This document shows, in pieces, positions 58,501 through 64,000 of a stretch of 64,000 bases of DNA. Source of the DNA: Zonotrichia leucophrys gambelii. Taxonomy: Eukaryota > Chordata > Aves > Passeriformes > Passerellidae. Both the position numbers and the translations under genes were made by a program. The notes beneath the pieces are model-generated. The model was not told the DNA's origin. It worked only from the letters and a program-made list of their open reading frames with translations, and searched no databases. Positions within the stretch are counted from its first letter, which is position 1, and every line of letters starts with the position of its first letter. The stretch spans positions 11,992,857 to 12,056,856 of the forward strand of contig NC_088178.1 of assembly GCF_028769735.1 (NCBI RefSeq). The letters run 5' to 3'.

Positions 58501-60100
58501 GACTGCTTTCTTGCCTGAAGCTTTGGGTCTCTGAAGAGGCAAAATAACCACTCCAGGAAGGTTAGCTGTTTGGAGTTCAGAGAAAACTGCAGGATGTCGA
58601 ACCTGCAACCCCATGCATCAGGCTTGTCATCAGTGTAGAGCCAAGCTTTTGAGTTGTTCAGAGGGAAAGCAAACTGCCAGTTGGAAGGGGAGCTCAAGCC
58701 AATCAAGGGAGCTGTGTAGCACCTTAGACTTCACCATGCTGAACTTTTCCTCTTGTAAGACAATGGGTTGAAATAATGAATAATAAAAATGTGCCTCTGC
58801 CAAAATTTTTCAGCATCCTTTAAATGTCTCTTTTTTCTGTACTGTGAGATTCACTCCTGCTTCCAAGGTTTTCCTGCTGCTCTAGAATTGAAAGCCGATG
58901 AAAAGTGTAATTAGTATTAATTACCAGAGAAACACAAAGGAAGGAAAAATAAATCTCATCCTTACTGGACAGAATCAGCTCTGATGGCTCAAGAGCCAGG
59001 GCACACAGAACAAGAACAGAGCTGCTGTTATTGAAAAGCTTCACTTAAGACCAAAGATGCCTTGGGTTCAGGCTGTCTTCACCTGCTGTGGGGCAGTCTG
59101 AGGGCAGAATTAAAAACCCAGCTATGCTTCAGGCAAGAGCTGCATCCCTCCTGATCTGTTCTGAAGCTGATGATGTGATGGAGGTGTAATGTTAGTCACA
59201 AAGCAACGAAGTGAGCATTAGCAACAGAGAAAACTGTGAAAGGGAGAGCTTGAGAGACAAAGATGATGAATTGAAAAATAGTCTGTTTTATAAAACATTG
59301 CAAACTTTGCTTCATGTGTATTCCATATCCTCTATGTTTGCTTCTGACCCCTTTGTCTCCCTTACCTCTGTGCACCACAGTGCTGAGATATCCAGTTTCT
59401 TCTCAGCCTGGAGCCTCTGACACTGAGTTTGATGTAATTTCATTAATCACTGTTCTTGTGATTCTCTATAAACTTTGCATCTTCCATTCCAAGGTTCAGT
59501 GAGATGGCTGTAGCAGTGTTGTCGCTGTGGAGACAGAAGCACCAAGGTTTGAACAGAGTTAGTAACCAGAAATATTGTGAAGATATGTGAGTAGTGCTGC
59601 TTCATATCTATGTTTGATTATTCCTCCTGTGTCTTCTGTTGCATTTCATACATGGCCATCTACACAAATGAAAAGCTTCATTTCAGGAGTGTCCTTTTCC
59701 ACAAAAATATCTCTTTCAATTAATCCTGTTTTATAAAGGTAGTGATAAAATCTTGCAGGATTTGAAATGTTCAGTCATATTCACTCCTCCAGTGAGCATA
59801 ATTGTCCCTCTTTCATTCAACAGAGCATCTCCCCTTACTCTAGATTAGTTTCTCTCAGTTTGTGGCATTATTTCTCTAGGACAGATGAAATGAAAGAGTT
59901 GGTAGGTTGCAACAGGGGGAAAAAATAGCCAGCCTCACTACTGCTTCCATCTGATTTCAATAAAGACATTTTTATACCTTTCACTGGTAGCTAGTGGCTA
60001 CTAGCTTTTTTTTTTTTTTGTATGCTAATTAAATCAAGGCAGTAGAACTGTATTGTGTTAAAAATAGAGATAAATAGAAACGTAAAAAAGATATTCATTG
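55541..60100. other. Intergenic AT-rich region downstream of GPR88
   Basis: No supported gene or RNA. A poly-A run occurs at about 55686-55700. Open frames of 60-120 codons on both strands lack conserved motifs and have stops close by in neighbouring frames. Part of it may still be GPR88 3' UTR. Confidence 0.55.
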
Positions 60101-60119
60101 TATAGAAAGAGTAAATATA

Positions 60120-60440
60120 AGCTCTCTGAATTTCACAGCAGATATCTTGCTTGGGTCTTTGTTGTTTAATGTAACTATTATGTACATATGAATAGGATTA
60201 GGACAGTCACATGCAGATTTAACAAATGATGGCTCTGAACTGAATTAAAGGCATGAATTAATTTTCTTTTATCTCATGCATCATTAAATATTGCTGTCTA
60301 CTGATTATCTATATAATACCTGTCACCTGATAGCAACCACGGTCGTTATGGTAATGTCAAGATTATAATTATAGTCCCTTCTGCAATGTAGTCATACTAT
60401 GCTAAAAAAATCCTTGAGATGATAGTGTCCCATGCTTGGT
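60120..60440. promoter_or_regulatory. Candidate noncoding regulatory block
   Basis: A stretch without low-complexity decay, dense in homeodomain- and POU-like words: GAATTAATTTTC, CATCATTAAATATT, GATTATAATTATAG, GCAACCACGGTCGTTATGGTAA. It lies about 7 kb downstream of GPR88. The call rests on composition only. Confidence 0.2.
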
Positions 60441-63400
60441 ATCAGCCCAAACACAAATACATTTTGAGACTGTTGAGAGGAAGATATTTTGTTACTACGT
60501 TATCAACATGCAAGAATTATGTACATACATGTACATACATGTGTATTTAATCACAAAATATGCAGCCTTTTGAACTATGGCTTCATTTTATTTGAGATAG
60601 ACAAAACTTGTCAGAGCTTCATATCCCTTGACGAGCATCCCTTTGGCTGAGTTTGGGAATTTAGGAATATTTTTAAAATGTAGTTATTGCTCAGAGAAAT
60701 AATCTTTGTTTGGCAGCACGTGTCAGAGTGGTAGATGAGCCCATACCCTTTTGCAGCAGAGCATGTGGTGTCCCAGGGGTCCTGGCTGCTCCTCCCAAGG
60801 TCCCTGGCATGTCAGGAGCTGGTGAGCCCCAATGCCCAGAAGCTGATCTGGAGATCAGGACTCCTGGGAGACACATGTTTACAAGACTCCACAAGGTTGT
60901 GGGTGGCAGAGAGAGTGTGGCTTCCCAGAGGATAAAATAGGTCTGATTTCTGTAGAATGTAGGGCACAACTCTGAGAAAAAAAAAATTAAGTCATTATCT
61001 GGTAGCTTATGCAAATTTTATTAATTTAGTTTGCCTATTTTCTTTTAGATTTCAGAGACAATTTTCATTTAATTATAAAGAAAAAGTAATGTCTCATAAG
61101 TATACAAATGTATAAACAATCTCTACCCAAATGTAAAAAAGGTTCTAGGAAAAGCATATTGAGGAATCTATGTGAATGCAACCTGTGCAGCAAATAACTC
61201 AGAATAAAAGCCCATTACATGTAAAACTAAGAGTATTGTAGCCATTATCTCATTTAGTGCCATCTAACACTATAAATATTATGTTAACCTAATGAATAAA
61301 ATAGTTGATTATATGTTTTTCTTATCTGTAACCTGAAATCAATTATGATCAGCTTAATCAGGGTTGAATGGCCCATACAAGTTTATATCTGTAAATGAGA
61401 TACCTATAGAAATACTGAAGTGTTCTTTTATTTCTTATTTTCATCACTTACACAGTATTATATTGAAATACTGTTTTCAATTAATTGATTTTGGGAACTA
61501 AGTTGGTGAACTGCTGTCATATAAATATTTGGTAATATTTTTACATCAATATTTGGTTCCAAACAGAAGTGTATAAAGCTGGTTTTGTACCAGCCATTCT
61601 TGGGCTGGCATAGGTACCTGTTGTAGGAATAGTTTTATTCAGATAGTCTATGGACAGGCTTTTGGCAAGAATATCCATAAAAACATTCAGGGGTGCCAAG
61701 GTTGTCTGTAGCTGTTAACCAAGGGTGTGTGGTGCTGGTGGAAGCTGTCCCAGTGCAGGCAGCTGTGTCTGACAGCTCTTTGGGAACAAGGAGGCAGCTG
61801 AGCTCCAGCTGCTCTTTTACAGGGGCCAGCCAACGATCTGAGCTGTTCTCCCTCATACAAGGCCATTGCAAAAGGCCCCAGCTCCTGCATCTCTCTAAGA
61901 ACTGCACATTTATGCCACTTTTACACTCAGTAACTCATTTATCCTCATCTCTTCACAGACTTAGGGTGGTTTATGCAGAAAGGAATAAGACCAATGGAAT
62001 CTCAATTAATTTGTTAATTATTTAGGGATTAAGGCCTTAATATACCCTGATCATTTAAGAAGTTTGGTTGATTACTAGGATTTAATGGAAAATCTTTATC
62101 TTGACGTTCATTCTGAAATTATTGTTTGAAGATTCAGCTGTTTTCCCCTTAGGCATTAACAGCATTAAACACTTGGCTTTCCAATAGTAAGAAGTTCATG
62201 TAATGGTGCCCCTGGAGGAGCAGACCATGCTCATGGGACACAGCAGGAAATATCCATCCCTCCTCATAGTAACAAGCACAGCTGTGAATTAGAAAGAAAG
62301 ATTCAGCAAACTAGATTGGCTCTTGTGTAGCCCAACAGAAACTGCCAAGGATATGAGTCAGACCCAGACCTGCAAGAGACTTTTTCTGTTCTACCATTGC
62401 AGCTCTTGTTCTGAAGTTATACTCTCATTAAAGGAACTGGATTTGTTTGATGCTTGCATAGAGTTAGGTCCTGCATATATTGTAGAGGCAAATGGAACCC
62501 GGGCATCTTTGAGTGGATCTCAGATTCCATGTGTATGCAAGGAAGTCATTACCCTCCTACCACGTCATGTGAAGGCAAAGATACTTTTTACAGCCTTTTT
62601 TCTTTCTAGGCATCTCAAGGAATGTTCCAAGTCTCTTCCAATTTTGCTCCTTTGAAAGCAGAGATTTTTCTGTAGGAAACAAATGCCTTCAGCAATGTGA
62701 AGGATTTAGCCACATTGCCTTTGCTGTCCTGTGAGGTGTGTGTTAGTATTGGTATGGTGCCAGAGCTTTTCCAAAGGCATTGGTAGCTTGCCTAGACCAT
62801 CAGTAAGGATCTTGATTTTCCCATTTTGAAGGGAAGCAATAAGACCTATTCCAAAGGAAAATACATGCTTTTGTCTCATTTTTGTATTATCAAAGAGGGG
62901 TTTATTGTCAGGCTCCCATAATTCAGCTGTATGTCTAGATAAACAACAAACTAACTTGACAATTCTATTAATGATTTCTCCCTGGCCCTTCTTTTGCTTC
63001 ATCACTCAGCTGAGTTCCACACATGGAATTACTGAGGTCAGGAAAAGAGAAGCTAGATGGCACTATGGTCCAAAGGGATCATGTGCTGCTGGTGAGCAGG
63101 GTGAAGCTGTGTGGGTTAGCTGGTCTAGAAAGCCTCTGGAATTCAATAAATATCAGCAAAAACAGGGTCAGAATTTTTAGAGTGGAATTTGGGAGAGAAC
63201 AGGCTTATACAATTACTTACCTTTTGTGTTTTATAACACAAACGGACTTAAGCATATAAACATGAAAAAGAAAGCAGATGTAAAATGGCTTTAAGATTGC
63301 CTACACAGATAAAACTGTGAGAAATAGTTTATGCATCATTGCCTTAACATAACTTAAACATATTTGTGATTTTTAAACATATGCTCAGATATTTCTGTTT

Positions 63401-63835
63401 ATATACATTATTGTTTATGGAAGTAGATAAGCTATGTACCATGTGTGTGCAATTAGAGAAAATCAATACACTCCTCTGATTTGGTCCAGCAATCTAGAGG
63501 GGAAAAATAATCCACCCTGAAGCACTCATTAAACCTTCCTTTAATGACTTTAAGGGTAGAGTTAAAGGGGCTTACACTGCCGAAGTATACATTTCATTCA
63601 AGCAAATATCTGGGGTAGTTATTGTAAGACACTCATTAAGTTGTCTTTATATGCATTTATTTTCATTATAATATGTCAGTTTCTATAATCTCTATTTTTT
63701 ACTATTTTTTGCTTAACAAATATATGTAATTCATCCATTTGGAATGGAAATCAGACAAGAATATATTAATGTAGTTTTTATTAAAACTGCAAGGCAAACT
63801 AAAGCCTTTACCTAACCAGTAATTACTATTTAAGA
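60441..63835. other. Intergenic region, right part
   Basis: AT-rich with two GC-richer patches of unknown identity, about 60705-60945 and 61690-61890. A short direct repeat GTACATACAT x2 lies at 60521-60540. The 110-codon frames at 61693-62025 and 62323-62655 show no recognisable domain. No gene is supported. Confidence 0.55.
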
Positions 63836-64000
63836 GCACAAATATGCAGTTTAAGCTTAAGAACTCCTTAGATAAATGTCAAAGTTATTAAAACACAAAA
63901 CAAATAAACAAAAACATCTGGAAGCTCTGGAAGTCTGCGCAAACAGACAGTTTAAGCTAAAGAATTGCTTAAGAGAATGTCAAAGTTGTTAAAACACAAA
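63836..64000. repeat. Tandem repeat of 101-bp period running off the window edge
   Basis: CAGTTTAAGCTTAAGAACT... at 63847-63899 recurs as CAGTTTAAGCTAAAGAATT... at 63948-64000, about 85% identical. Both copies contain AATGTCAAAGTT and end TTAAAACACAAA. Weaker similarity extends about 11 bases further left in each copy (from 63836 and 63937). The second copy is cut by the end of the window, so the number of units is unknown. Confidence 0.75.

Overview
The window is a piece of a vertebrate nuclear chromosome, most probably from a bird. It has long AT-rich introns with GT-AG splice sites, two GC-rich CpG-dense blocks at gene starts, few interspersed repeats, and the recognisable repeats are decayed CR1-type LINE relics. 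The first gene spans only about 47 kb, compact for a gene that is much larger in mammals, which also suits an avian genome. There is no prokaryotic, organellar or viral coding block.

Layout. Positions 1-1065 are a CpG-island promoter with GC boxes and a well-formed RFX X-box. From 606 to 47584 on the + strand lies the complete coding region of CDC14A, the dual-specificity phosphatase, in 16 coding exons. I joined them by hand. Every junction is GT-AG, all phases agree, and the product is 597 residues, with the C-X5-R active-site loop split between exons 9 and 10. The last coding exon adds only nine residues after an 8.4 kb intron. A 3' UTR of about 1.8 kb with several AATAAA signals follows.

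From about 49.35 to 52.0 kb is AT-rich intergenic sequence. GPR88, an orphan class A GPCR, follows on the + strand as one uninterrupted coding exon (52450-53520) inside the second CpG-rich block. Upstream of its start is a short upstream ORF in strong Kozak context. From 53.5 to 64 kb I see no convincing gene: probable GPR88 3' UTR, AT-rich intergenic DNA, one block worth testing as a conserved regulatory element, and a tandem repeat running off the right edge.

The two genes share orientation and order with the CDC14A-GPR88 neighbourhood of mammals, so this is conserved synteny. They are not known to act in one pathway: CDC14A is a cytoskeletal, centrosomal and ciliary phosphatase, and GPR88 is a neuronal (striatal) receptor. 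I did not find an undescribed multi-gene system. The more interesting signals are regulatory: the X-box, alternative CDC14A C-termini, an unusual splice donor, and the GPR88 upstream ORF.
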